NCBI GenBank assembly: GCA_037127315.1
Contig: JBBBDQ010000352.1
Span: forward strand, 340,501-404,500
Origin: Ascarosepion bandense
Lineage: Eukaryota; Mollusca; Cephalopoda; Sepiida; Sepiidae
DNA length: 64,000 bases
Reading direction: 5' to 3'
Part shown: positions 31,092 to 42,109 of the stretch, piece after piece
Position numbering within the stretch: the first letter of the stretch is position 1
How the letters are laid out: every line of letters starts with the position of its first letter
Notes under the pieces: model-generated
Told to the model about the DNA's origin: nothing
What the model saw: only the letters and a program-made list of their open reading frames with translations
The model's database searches: none
Program-made: the position numbers and the translations under genes

Positions 31092-31482
31092 CTGGCCATA
31101 ATTATTAGGCCACTCCAGTTTTTTTTAAAAAAAGAAGCATTTTATAATATTATTTAGTATTTATTGCCAAGTGAATAATTCTAAATGAAAATAGAATGGT
31201 TCTTTTGTTAATACTGCATAATAACGTGTGTCAAATGAATTTATAAATATTTAATAATTACCTATATTGCCGTTTCATCAATGAAAGAAAGAAAAAAATT
31301 TAGGGTGATTCAGATGAGTTCATCTTTGCTTCTTTGCCTTGTAAAATTTTGCTAAATAATAACAAAAGAACCATTCTATTTTCATTTAGAATTATTCACT
31401 TGGCAATAAATACTAAAAATAGTATGAAATACATCATTTCTTTTAAAAAACTTTGGTGGCCTAATAATTATGCCCAGTAGTG
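31087..31482. mobile_element. Tc1/mariner-type MITE with long terminal inverted repeats
   Basis: Left end CACTACTGGCCATAATTATT and the right-end reverse complement CACTACTGGGCATAATTATT start TIRs about 115 nt long. The inner ends match strongly (TTATTGCCAAGTGAATAATT, ATAGAATGGTTCTTTTGTTA). A central 170 bp has no ORF. The CACTACTGG..ATAATTATTAGGCCAC terminus is typical of Tc1-like elements, which target TA; here the insertion is within a TA/CA repeat. Confidence 0.78.
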
Positions 31483-32127
31483 TGTGTATGTATACGTGTA
31501 TATGTATGTATATATATATATATATATAAATACTTTTAACAAATCCTGAGGGTGGTTTCCTGACACCAAAAAAAGGTAAAATGTTCATACAAACATATGT
31601 CCAAAATGCCATTATTGTTCTATAACACAGTAACTCATAACAAATGTTTAAAATGTTCTCCAATTGCTTCTGTACACACATGCATCTGTCAGATCATATT
31701 TTCTATTTTTAAGTTCATCAGTTAACTCACTACTACACATGTTAAACTTTGAAGAGAGACGAGCCACAAATGTACACAAATGATAAATGTAACCTAGTCT
31801 ACACAGCAACACAGTGATATCTATTTTATTAGTTTTTTTAAGCTTATTAACTTAAAAAGTGAAGGATTTGCTGACATATTTTTCTAAGAATCATGTTCCT
31901 GTTTTGATGTGAGGAATCTGTCCCCAAATTTTTAAAAGTATTTTTGATACAGCCTGTGTGTGTATGAGTGTGTGTTTATGACATTTTCTCATAAGTATGA
32001 AAGAAAATACCCCGTATCCCCGAACATATATCCTATATTTTCAGATTTCAAAGTCGACTTTCATACTGATTAATTAAATTAAACACACCCATAAAATTAA
32101 AATTTTTCTGGCTTCCACCTTCATATT
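31483..32127. other. No gene seen; (TA)n near 31508
   Basis: Bases 31540-31570 (AATCCTGAGGGTGGTTTCCT) resemble 14670-14700 (GGGGGCAGGTTCCTGATACC), so a weak old repeat may be present. Otherwise unique AT-rich sequence. Confidence 0.35.
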
Positions 32128-33718
32128 TTTTTATAATCATATCCCCCCAAGCAAGGCATTTTATTGTTTTTCAAGGTGTTACATAAGAGGAAAGTTATGA
32201 GAAAAGTGACAGATTATAGGGGGTGTCAGGAAGTGGGAAAGAGAAGGATGAGAATATTAATGAGAGTGGAGTGGAGTGGACAGAGAAAGATACATGGTAG
32301 AGAGAGGATGCAGGTTAGTGAAATAGGAGATGGCTATTGATTTTACCTTTAAATTCTTAGAGATTATAGCTGTCGGGAAAGCAAGTAAATAGAACAGCTA
32401 TAATCTCTAAGAATTTAAAGAATTGGCTGATTTTATTGTCTACATGGCATGGCTAACTGGAACAAAGGTACCAAATTCTAGGTATTCAAATTCTACTCCA
32501 GCAGAAAAGAAGCTGCTGGAGCAGAATTTGAATTTGCAATTTATTGGTTTCACAGTAAAAGGGTGGGACCTAGTTGCTAATCGTGTGGCCCGAGTAAATT
32601 TATATATAGGGGGTACCAGTAAGCTAAGTTCATCAGAACAGAAGCTGTGAAAGTATTTGTAGAAGAGACACAGGGAAGCCACGCTGCGTCGGTGAGAACA
32701 TGATTGTATCCAAGCCGTCGAGTCGGGATTATCACATTTCAGATTCTTCATTGGATTTTGTCAAGGACACCTAGGTGAATAGCAGGAGAACCTGACCAGA
32801 TATGGCAGTAATATTCAATGCACAGGCTGATGGTAGATTTATATATGTGCAGGATTGTTTCAGGCGGAAAAAAACTTCCTGACCCTACACAGAGAACCGA
32901 CTTTCTTAGCAGTAGATTTAGCTATGGATTCTATATAGTCATTCTATTTGAGGTCTGTTGTGAGAGTTAAGCCAAGGAGACGCAGTGTTTTGCTTTCAGG
33001 GAGACTAGCCTGATCCATGCTAATGGTGGGTAGGAGTGATTGATTGTGAAGATTAATAGATAGCAGCTTCATTTTGGAAGCATAAAAATTCACGGGCCAT
33101 TTCTTACCCCAGTCCGTCATGGATCGGAGGTCCTTTTCAAGCTTGGCAGCAAGGTTTGCTTTGTCAACCTTAGCAGATTTTTGATTGATCTGAGAGTAAA
33201 CTGTAGTGTCATCAGCATATATGCCTACTTGGGATCTTATTACATTTGGGAGATTGTTATGTAGATAAGGAAAGGCGTAGCACCTAGAATAGAGCCTTGA
33301 GGTACACCCACATTCGTATGATAGTATTGGGAGGCATACCCATTCAATACTACTTTCATTGTGCAATTTTAAAGGAATGACTGGATAAGGTCAAACAATT
33401 GTCTAGTTATACCATAGCCTCACAGCTTGTGTAGAAGCCCAGCATGCTAGACTCCGACAAATGCTTTGGTGATATCTAGGGCAACAATTTGGGCTTCATT
33501 GTTCTTGTCGAGAGGTTGGTGTATATATTCAGTGATGGTTGTGAGCATATCAGCAGTAGACCTGGTGAAACGGAAACCATGCAGTTTCTCAAAGAAAAGT
33601 CTGTTGGCTGTGAGATGTTAGACCACCTCGGTGTTGATGTTCAAACACTTTGCCAAAGATTCGTAGGAGGCTGATAGGGTGATAATTAGAGGGGTCAGAG
33701 GGTTCACCAGTGTTTTTA
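32128..33718 (-). pseudogene. LINE-J copy J6: reverse transcriptase with YADD box to 3' end
   Basis: On the minus strand this copy runs from reverse-transcriptase box 2A (about 33470-33720) through the catalytic YADDTTVYS motif near 33220, the thumb region (MTDWGKKWPVNFYASKM; LRLLGLTL) and the C-terminal block, to the 3' UTR and A run at 32128. The YADD aspartates are kept, but frames change several times. At 32359-32475 the copy is disturbed by a snapback inverted repeat followed by a foreign 58-bp segment. 5'-truncated; the endonuclease is missing. Confidence 0.8.
32359..32418. repeat. Perfect 23-25-nt inverted repeat inside LINE-J
   Basis: AAATTCTTAGAGATTATAGC+TGT is followed after 10 nt by its exact reverse complement, then by a block copied from or shared with 29952-30010. 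Confidence 0.8.
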
Positions 33719-33794
33719 TATATTTAACTCTTTAAATACTGAAGGTATTGTTTTTTCTACATTCAAATCTACATCACTTTCACTATAGTTATTA

Positions 33795-33853
33795 AATATT
33801 GCCTGATGATTTGATAAATATCAGAACATAGAAATTTCTGTGTCACAATGTAT
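33795..33853 (+). ncRNA. Hammerhead-like motif, alpha type, canonical CTGATGA
   Basis: ATATTGC, CTGATGA, helix II TGATA/TATCA, GAAC (one A short of GAAA), stem III hairpin ATAGAAATTTCTGTG, TC, ACAATGT. Stem I keeps about six pairs. The A deletion after GAA is the main defect. Confidence 0.45.
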
Positions 33854-34420
33854 ATTAAATTAATTTTAAATAAAAAAAACAAATTTAATGATACATTTAT
33901 ACATATAATCAAGATTTGTTGTAGATGTTTAGAGTTATTTAGAGTTAGAAAGTTCTTATAATGTGATTGTTTGTTGTGTATGTTGGGTGAATGAACAGAG
34001 TTTATGCAAGTTATAATTCTATCAGTAAAAGGCAACATGTTAAATGTGAGAGAGTGATATTTGGTTAAGTTTTTATGTGGTCTGTATTTCTGGAGTCGCT
34101 CAGTTTCACATGCTCTCCTTGCCAGAAGCCAGCTGATAAAAAGCGAGTCTCTTAATTTTTGCCTGTAAAATGGTTTCCGTTTTCTCCATGGAATCATGAG
34201 AATTAGATTTTTATTTTTTATTTTTTGTGATCACAAGATCACTACAGTTTTTTTCTTATAAATAAATAAAATAAATAAATAAAAGAAATAAATGCAACAA
34301 ATTTCAGTTATAATTTTGCATACAGAAATGTTGTAGTTTCAGGAATATTTTTTTTCAAATTAAAAAAAAAAATGTTTGGCATCCAATTCATTGATATTCA
34401 CAATGTAGACTACCCCAATC
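33854..34420. other. No recognised gene; (AAAT)n at 34255-34290
   Basis: A 142-codon minus-strand frame (33769-34197) overlaps the alpha motif and reads as repeat body rather than a known protein. It could be a decayed Penelope-type ORF end, but no GIY-YIG motif is visible. Confidence 0.35.
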
Positions 34421-34425
34421 TATTT

Positions 34426-34632
34426 TGGTCCTGGATATAACAGTAAACTGCATTTGGCAGCAAGGCCTCTGACTGAGAGGTTTTGAAGAGCATGGAACCA
34501 CCTTTCAATTGCTGTTGTTCTCAGGTCCACCCTGACCCAAAGTGGTAGCACCTATTGGGGTCAAAACACTATGAAAGTCTAGAAATATACTTTTATAGAA
34601 ATATTTATATACATAAAAATATGCTTTTATAG

Positions 34633-34687
<55 letters not shown>

Positions 34688-34932
34688 CTTCTATAGAAAA
34701 ATACACATTTTTAAAGAAAAAAAATCTCAGCAAAACTTTTTTGAATACAAAATTAGAAGACATTTTCAGTTTTCTAAAATAAATAAAGAATAAAAACAAA
34801 ATATTTTTGTTAAAATCTGACTAAATCAACCTTCTCACTATAACCAAACATTAAAAAAATATCTTAAAACCCCACCTTTTTGCCATGAAAGAACCCACAG
34901 AGGTGTTGATATGCCATTAAACAAAATACAAA
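34426..34932 (+). mobile_element. SINE-like family B, copy 6, carrying (TA)n
   Basis: TGGTCCTGGATATAACAGTA to GTTGATATGCCATTAAACAA. A 40-bp TA tract has expanded at 34639-34681 inside the element. Confidence 0.7.
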
Positions 34933-35070
34933 TTCATTCTCATGTTTCTATCACTATTCTTGCATTGAATAGCAATAGTTTTATTAGGAAAAGGGCTATG
35001 CTGTATGATCCTGAGTATAAATTTAGCAAAGAAGATTCAGAAATTAAGGCACTTTCAATACATTTTGTTT

Positions 35071-35252
35071 TTTTAAGGCGGTACTGCCACTGATGTGCAG
35101 AGGGCCAAATAAGAGTAAAAGTTTAGATAGGAGGAGAGTAAAGAGAAAGACAAACCAGTTGCAGGGGGTGTCAAAGAAAGGGCAAGAGAAGGATCTTAAT
35201 ACAGGTGTGAAGACAATTGTGACGGTAGAGAGAAAGGAAAAGAACAAGCTCC
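35071..35252 (-). mobile_element. LINE-J 3' UTR fragment J7a
   Basis: Plus-strand words ACTGCCACTGATGTGCAGAG and AGTAAAGAGAAAGACAAACC match the copy at 35550-35700; same subfamily. Confidence 0.65.
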
Positions 35253-35257
35253 ACCAT

Positions 35258-35509
35258 AATCTTAAATTAAGACTTGATGTTATATAATTGCCTATAGGAG
35301 ACCAATACAAATACCTAGGAATAATCTTTGAAAAAACATTATCATTCGTACCACATAAACAAATACTTCTGTGAGAAATTTAATAAAGCAATACAACTAC
35401 TCAGTCATTTATCACAAAGACTGGGAAACTGACTGAAAGATTATCAGACATTGGTTAGATTCAAATTAGATTATGGATGCTTTATCTACAACACGACAAG
35501 AAAATCATA
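35258..35509 (+). pseudogene. Second LINE type: reverse-transcriptase thumb fragment
   Basis: The plus strand, across frameshifts and a stop, reads YKYLGIIFEKTLSFVPHKQ, then NKAIQLLSHLSQRLG and LVRFKLDYGCFIYNTTRKSY. The YLG...F and K.DYG..IY..ARKSY blocks are typical of the region after the reverse-transcriptase palm in I/Jockey-type LINEs, and differ from LINE-J. It is cut at 35510 by the A run of a LINE-J insertion. Confidence 0.6.
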
Positions 35510-36095
35510 CTTTTTTTTTTTTTTTTTTTTTTTTAACCATTTCACCCAAAGCAAGGTGGTACCACCACTGATGTCCAGGGGGCTACATAAGAGAGTTAAA
35601 GTTTTAGGTAAGAGGAGGGTGAAGAGAAAGATGAACCAGTTACAGGGAGTGTCAGAGAAAGGGCAAGAGAAGGATGTGAAGACAGTCGTGAAGGTAGATA
35701 GAAAGCAAAAGAACAAGATATACTTGGTAATGTAGAAAGAACTGGCATCAAGTAAAGAGGAGATGGATATTGAAATTGGGTTTAAATTCCTGGAGGTTGT
35801 AGCCATCAGAAAAGCAAGTATATGGAAGGGAGTTCCACAGGTGGGAAGTGTGAGAAAAGAAGCTGCTGGAGAAAAATTTTCTGCTGAATTTGGTTGATTT
35901 AACTGTAAATGGGTGAAATTTTGTTGCAAGTCTGGTTGCATGAGTAAATTCTTGTGGCTGGGGCACCAGTGACTTTAGTTCATTGGAGCAGAAGCCATGA
36001 AAATATTTATAGAAGAGGCAGAGGGAAGCCACATCCCACCAGTGAGAAAATGGCTGGAGTTGAGCCACCAAGTTGGGACCTATCACATTTTATCC
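35510..36095 (-). pseudogene. LINE-J 3' end, copy J7b
   Basis: The 22-base T run is the reverse of the poly(A) tail. The minus strand then encodes the 3' UTR and C-terminus (SHLWNSLPYTCFSDGYNLQEF-type block, and an upstream block DVASLCLFYKYFHGFCSNEL). 5'-truncated. Confidence 0.78.
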
Positions 36096-36730
36096 ACAAT
36101 AAACTACGTTCTTTTTAGTTACTTACTCATTAGTTTTGAAGTGTTCAGGTTTAGAAAAACTAAGTCTCTTGTGATAAGACCTGTAAAAAAGTTGTAGATT
36201 TGTTTATTTTTAGAGATGCTTCTGAAGACAGTTCCATGATTTAAATCAAGATCTTCAAAGTTCTTGGGAAAGAATCAAGATGAAATATGGTGTGAAGCAA
36301 TGGTGAAATGTGTTATGCACAGCTTGCGTTTCTCTTATTTCTTCTCAGCAGTTTTTTTTAAGGATGTTCTAAAATGCAGCAAGGTTGTGTTGAGTTTGGG
36401 GGAAACACTTAACTGATTGCTCTCCCAAGAGCTATAGTGTAACAAGCAGAGAAGGGTAAATGAGATGGTGTGTAGAAAAAAACCAACAAAACAACAACAC
36501 TTTCTCAGAAACTACAGCACTTTAAGCAGCACGCAACCTGAGGAACAAAATTTCTGTCAACTGCCCACTGCTGGTTTTCCAGTTGTTTTTATTGACAGGA
36601 GACAGTTGTCATAAACCATGATCCTCTCAGCTTGTAATTCTTTAGAAGTTTGTCTATCCTGGTGGTTCATTGAATTTCAAACTGAACCTTTTAATTAATC
36701 TACACCGGTAGATTGTTCTCATTCCTACTG
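36096..36730. other. No gene seen
   Basis: Bases 36640-36725 weakly resemble 61320-61410 (TCTACACCGGTAGATTGTTC against TTTACAGTGGTAGGTTGTTC), probably an old repeat upstream of family B. Confidence 0.35.
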
Positions 36731-37260
36731 TGGTCCTGGACATGACAGTAAACTGCATCCGACAGCAAGGCCTCTGATTGGGAGGTTGTGAGGTGCATGG
36801 AACGACCTCTTAATTGCTGTTGTTTCCAGGTTCACCCTGACCTGGAGTGGTAGCACCTATTAAGGTCCCACCTATGGGCAAATAGTTAATCCCAAACTGG
36901 GGTCAAAAAACTATGAAAGTAAAAAAATACACTTTTAAAGAAATATATACATAAAAAAAGACTTTTAAAGAAAAAGATACATTTTTGAAGGAAAAATATT
37001 ACCAACACTATATTTTTGAAGAAATAATTATTACCATGACACATTTTTGAACGAAAAAAATTATTTTCAGAAAAACATTTTTGGATACAAAACTAGAAAA
37101 TATTTTTAATTTTCTAAAATAAAAAAAGAATAAAAACAAAATATTTTCATTAAAATCTGACTAAATCAACATTCCCACTATAACCAAACATGAAAAAAAA
37201 TACCTTAAAACCCCATCTTTTTGACATTAAATAACCCACAGAGGTTGATGTGCCATTAAA
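36731..37260 (+). mobile_element. SINE-like family B, copy 7
   Basis: TGGTCCTGGACATGACAGTA to GTTGATGTGCCATTAAATG, with extra internal subrepeats. Confidence 0.7.
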
Positions 37261-37334
37261 TGTGCCATTGATGTGTCATTTCTACTGTCCATTTATAGGG
37301 ATATCTTGTTCAAGGCTCAGGATTATCCCACAAG

Positions 37335-37640
37335 AAAATAGCCTTGTGGATTGAAGCATTGGTTCATGAATTTAGTGATGTGGTGATTGAGATCAATCCC
37401 TGGGGCAATTTATACAGACTTTTAGTGGAAACAGGGCGAGCAATAACTGATGATGTTAAACTAAATCTGGCAGCAAGGCCTCTTGACAAAAGATTGGAGG
37501 TTTTGAGAAGCGTGGAAACACCCTTAACTGCTGTTGTTTCCAGGTTAACTCTGGCCCTTGTTAAGGTCCTAGCTATGGATCAATAGTAAACTTCTAAACA
37601 AAATGGAAGTTTAAAAATACATTTTTATAGTAAAAATACA
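37335..37640 (+). mobile_element. Decayed tRNA-like head joined to family B body (copy 8)
   Basis: AGCCTTGTGGATTGAAGCAT and TGGTGATTGAGATCAATCCC resemble tRNA A and B boxes. The sequence then passes into CTGGCAGCAAGGCCTC, the family B body. This suggests that family B may have had a tRNA-derived head, lost in the other copies. Confidence 0.45.
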
Positions 37641-37720
37641 AGCAAAACAGTATTATGTGAAAAAACTTAGAATTCATGCTCTTAGTAGAGTTACCAACAA
37701 TGAATTTTATTTGTTGAAAG

Positions 37721-37748
37721 TTACAGTGACCATGCTCATGGTCACTGT
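37721..37748. repeat. 12-bp-arm palindrome
   Basis: ACAGTGACCATG, CT, CATGGTCACTGT: perfect arms at the left edge of the mariner remnant. Confidence 0.7.
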
Positions 37749-37749
37749 A

Positions 37750-38309
37750 AGTTGATAAGATTGGTTTAGACATTTCAAAAATAATGATTTTGATGTTGAA
37801 GATAAAAATTATCTGGCACGCCGAAAAAAGTTTAAAGACAAAGAATTGGAGGCATTACTTCATGGAGACTCATGTCAGGCACAATAAGAATCATTAGGAG
37901 TTGATCACACTACAGTTTTAAAATGTATGAAAACGTTAGGATTGATTCAAAAGCAAGGACATGGGATGCTGTACAGCATCTTGTCATGTGTGAACAGCTG
38001 CTTCAATGGCAGGAAAGGTTTTTTTGCATCGTATTGTGACTGGTGATGAAAAGTGGATACATTACAATACCCCTAAGCATAGAAGATCATGAGGTAAGTC
38101 TGGCCATGCATCAACATTTGTGGCAAAGTCAAATTTCCATGGATCAAAGCTTCTGCTCTGCATTTCATGGGATCAGCTGCATGTAATTCATTATGAGCTG
38201 CTCAGACTGACAAAAATCATCCCAGAAGATTGCTATTTATTACGACTGATGCCTTTGAACTGAGCATTGAGGAAAAAATGGCCATTATATGAACAGAGAC
38301 ACAGCAAAA
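37750..38309 (+). pseudogene. Mariner transposase, N-terminal and central part
   Basis: With stops and shifts the plus strand reads WFRHFKNNDFDVEDKN, FKDKELEALLHGDSCQAQ, a helix-turn-helix block (ESLGVDHTTVLKCMKTLGLI) and FLHRIVTGDEKWIHYNTPK, which holds the first catalytic Asp. The order and motifs are those of mariner transposase. Two or more stops and a deletion make it inactive. It is split at 38309 by LINE-J; the C-terminal part resumes at about 39231. Confidence 0.8.
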
Positions 38310-39230
38310 AGGCATTCCACTGCCACTATTGCGCAGGGCTTACGTAAGGGAAGATGGTGAGAAAGAGTGGTTAGACATAGGTAATGTCAGAAGGAGGGTG
38401 ATAGACGGGTAAGGATGTAGGTGGGAAGAGTGTTTGAGAGAATGGATGCGAGTTAGTGTGTGAGGAGATGTCTATTGACCTTACATTTAAACACCTGGAG
38501 ATTGTAGCTGTTGGGGAAACAAGTATATGGAAGGGAATTTCACAGGCGGGAAGTGCGAGAAAAGAAGCTGTTAGAGTAGAAATTGTGGTTACATTTTATC
38601 GGTTTCACTGCAAAAAGAGTGGGACCTAGTTGCTTATCTAGTATGTTGTACAAATTTGTACCTGGGGGCACCAGTGATCTAAATTAATCGGAGCAGAAGC
38701 CGTGAAAGTATTTATGGAAGAGGCACAGGGAACCCACGTCACGCCGATGAGAGAGTGACTGCAGCCAGTCAGCCAAGTCGGTATCGATCACATTACAGAT
38801 TCTCCATTGTATTTTGTGAAGAACCCCAAGGAGAATAGCAGGGGCATTTGACCAGATGTGGCAGCAGTATTCAATACACGGGCGGGTAACAAGAAATTAC
38901 TTTAACCAAAACAGAGAACTAGGCACATATGATTTGTTTTTTAATCCTTTTATCCTGAGTAAGGCAATAGAGTCACTAAGATGCCGGGGGTGGCTACTTA
39001 GTGAAAATATAATAGAAAAGGAAAAATATTACAAATGAGTGAGAACAACAAAAGAACAGGAATTTAAAACACTGATGATAACAATTGACATTGCATTTCA
39101 ATTGTTGCAGACCAAAGTTTCTTTCTAAATCAGTGATCTAAGTTCATTGGAGCAGAAGCCGTGAAAGTATTCATAGAAGAGGCACAGGGAAGCCATGTCA
39201 CGCCAGTGAGAGAGTGAGTGCAGGCGGTCT
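38310..39230 (-). mobile_element. Composite LINE-J insertion inside mariner (copy J8)
   Basis: Minus-strand LINE-J C-terminus and 3' UTR to about 38888, then a second, different LINE-J 3' end beginning near 38932, then a third piece at 39131-39230. The junction GGGCGGGTAACAAGAAATTA and the second piece are shared with the copy at 60200-60980. Confidence 0.7.
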
Positions 39231-39620
39231 TTGTAAAATAACAACTTTAAGCCACATGTTGTTAAACAGATGAAAACCTGCTTGGAAATGCTTGAATGGG
39301 AAGTTTTACCTTACCTGCCATATTCACAGGACACTGCCTTCTCTGATTATCACTTGTTCCAATCAGTAGCACATGGTATGGCGACATTTTCATTTGTATG
39401 AGGATGCCAAAAAAAAATGGGTTGACTTATGGTTAGCTTCAAAAGATCTCATTTTTTTTATATGGAATTCAAATGCTGCCAGAAAGATGGGAAAAAGGAA
39501 TGGCTAGCAATACTTTCTGTGATATGTTTCTTACTAATTTTTGTAAATAAACTATTACTTTTCATGAAAAATCAGCAAGAACTTATTCAAGTTCCTAAAA
39601 TTAAAAAAACAGGATAATTT
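39231..39620 (+). pseudogene. Mariner transposase, C-terminal part
   Basis: Reads KPHVVKQMKTCLEMLEWEV, LPYLPYSQDTAFSDYHLFQS (PYSxDxAxSDYHLF is the mariner third catalytic box, here SQDTAFSDYHLF), then MLPERWEK-like KCCQKDGKKEW. Frame-shifted. It continues the gene broken at 38309. Confidence 0.78.
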
Positions 39621-40900
39621 TGTGAGATACTGAGAAAAGCATACTGAACTGTTATATCAATCTTCCTATATAGCAATGAATGTGGAATAAAGATTTAAAT
39701 TCGATAGACAAATTTAAAGAGAGTGAGAGTGAGAGAGCTCAGGAAAGAGAAAACTGCCAAAAATGAAGGAAACTAGAAAGTGATGTCTTTACTGCTGAAA
39801 TAATTCACAGTTGACGATAATAAAATCAAACTTGACTAGATATACAGCATTTAAATAAAATCAATGCTAAACGGTTTTAGTCATTATTGTTTTGTTGTCC
39901 TCCAGCCACACATTTGGTGTGTCCATTCTATGCAAGGATGAATCAATTTTGTTGATATTAATACATCTATTGGTTTGGGAATTGGTTGATATTGCTCTTT
40001 TATGTGGAAATTGAAATGTTACGTAATGTTGGTACTTCCATATGGCAGAGGATGTTGAATAATTTCCTCACAGATGAAAAGATTTAAAATAATGGTAATG
40101 TTGTTCTACAGGAAGATGCTGAGAATATAAACAATGGAGAAGGATTAAGGAAAATGGAAACCAAAAGGACAGAAATAATTAGAATCAGTAAGAGCGTTGT
40201 GGATCTTTGTTGCTAATTTATTGTGGATTTGTAGTGAAACTTCAACGCAAAGTTGTAGTGATCGGTTTGTGCCAGAAGTAAAACATGGAACAAGAAGGTA
40301 GGTTCAAAACAGTGTATTAGTATAACAAGAAACAAGATATTAAAAGGATGTGCTAATAATAATGTAATACAGAAATAAGTAAGTCTGAAGGTATTATTAT
40401 GCTGCTTATTTCCAACTAGTAGCTGTTGTCAACTGCCATTAATTACTCTCCAGAAGTTACACAGGTAATTACATATAACAAAGTGGAAGAGTTCATTCCT
40501 CGTAGGAGGGCACCATAACAAAGAGATAGTCAAAATTACTGGGACACACAATAGAATGAAGGCTTTGAGAATTTGACACTCATAAGACATAGAAGGCACG
40601 AGGTTCAGAGTGAAGCAGTAAGAAACCTACCTAAACAAACTTGTATGAATAGAGTTTTACAGGGACTAAGAGGGTTCATAATATAAGCAAGCATTGGTAA
40701 GAGCAAGCATTCAAAAGTATCTCTCTGACCTTGTAGGTGATGAATTATTTTTTACCCTAAAACCCTTTTGCCCCACAGATAAAATGTCACAAGGTTCTTT
40801 CTCCTCTGTTACCGTTTTTGTGACAGATGTTCTGATGGTCTAAATTTTTAGTTTCAACAGTTCAGACCTTTACAGCCAGGATCCATCATACCGTCAATAC
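39621..40900. other. Mostly unique; one weak exon candidate at 40132-40207
   Basis: GTTGTTCTACAG is followed by 76 open bases (EDAENINNGEGLRKM...) and AGTAAGAG. The frame closes soon after and no family is recognised. The rest shows no repeats I can name. Confidence 0.25.
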
Positions 40901-40904
40901 TTGA

Positions 40905-41140
40905 TAGTCACCATTCCCTTCATATTCTATTAGTTAAAAAAAGTTCCTTTTGATCAGCTTCTTCCCTAGAACTGCTACTATGTGGAACAGACGCTTCATC
41001 ACTACAAACTTAAGGTCAGCAGTTATCTATCCTACTTATCCTCATAGTCTGGACTTTTTAACTCTTTTTACATTCATAGAAAAACCTCATTCTGTAAGTC
41101 TCTGCCTTGAATGACTCTTGAGTCTGGTAATAAGTAAAAA
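40905..41140 (+). mobile_element. Third LINE type, C-terminal fragment, copy 1
   Basis: CCATTCCCTTCATATTCTAT, TGCTACTATGTGGAACAGAC and CATAGAAAAACCTCATTCTG match 41690-41960. The coding sense there is HSLHIPLLRKKFLSGS and ATLWNRL, a C-terminal LINE style. Confidence 0.5.
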
Positions 41141-41246
41141 ATATCTGCCACTCTCTCATTTGTGTTATAATCATGATAGCCCAAATCAATATTTGCATCT
41201 TATAATTTATCCGCTCCTTACCTTTCTTTATGTTCTGGAGCAATAT

Positions 41247-41669
41247 TGTTGTAGAAGAATATCCTGGTCTCACCCAGGAATGGGTATGGCCCAGGTTATA
41301 AAAGACCTAGACGAGAACGAACTACAGAGAGCACTTAAAAGAGATCGAGTGTGTTTGTGACTATACGAGAGTCTTCGTCATTACACGGGAGTGATCAAGA
41401 TTATTCGTCATTATATGAGAGTCGACAGCCATCGGCCTTAGATGAGAGTTAGACGTCGCTAGACGGAAGCCTACTACTCAAGACTGATACATATGTCCCA
41501 TACAGAGACATTGCCTTCTTAATTGTTATTTGTGTTAACTTTTCATTGGGTGTACTTGTATTTGGTTTATTGTATTGAGGTATAATAAATCTCTATTTAT
41601 ATATCCTCAGTGTTAAGAGTTAATTCTTGCACTATTCTTTCTCTGTTTATCCCCTCCTGGGATACAACA
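41247..41669 (+). mobile_element. Solo LTR A, copy 2 (unexpanded)
   Basis: Starts TGTTGTAGAAGAATATCCTG and ends GGGATACAACA, so the ends form the short inverted repeat TGTTGTA/TACAACA. It contains ATAAAAGACC (TATA-like) and GTATAATAAATCTC (polyadenylation signal), then TTGCACTATTCTTTC. No matching 5-bp target duplication was seen. Homologous to 16340-17093. Confidence 0.65.
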
Positions 41670-41671
41670 CT

Positions 41672-41985
41672 TTGAAAGCCAAAGTGGTTGCTAATTACAA
41701 ACTGTATAACGGGTTGAATCCACATTCCCTTCATATTCCACTGTTAAGAAAGAAGTTCCTTTCAGGCAGCTTCTCTCCAATAATTGCTACTTTATGGAAC
41801 AGACTCTTAAAAAGATACTTAACTTATCACTAAATTACTTAATCTCTTGAAGTTTAGTTTGTATAAATATGTAAGAAAGATAATGATTCAATCTGTACTT
41901 AAAAACTTCTTTCACTTTCATACAAAAACCTCATTCAGTAAGCCTCTACCTCGAATGGCTCTTGGATTAATAAAAATTTAAAAAA
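41672..41985 (+). mobile_element. Third LINE type, C-terminal fragment, copy 2
   Basis: Encodes NPHSLHIPLLRKKFLSGSF and ATLWNRLLKRYL, then a 3' UTR ending CTTGGATTAATAAAAATTTA. It lies just right of LTR A, while copy 1 lies just left. Confidence 0.55.
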
Positions 41986-42109
41986 CACCTAGATTTTATT
42001 TATTGCATTTTAATTTAAAGAAGTTTTAATTTTTACTAAAAAGGGAATTATTTTCTGAAGATGACTGTGAATGGTAATTGTTCTTGGGGTCTTCCCTTTA
42101 TGGTATGAA

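Noticed and set aside
40132..40207. Possible 76-nt exon
   Set aside because: Acceptor and donor are plausible, but the short open frame has no homology I recognise; mentioned only within the surrounding region.
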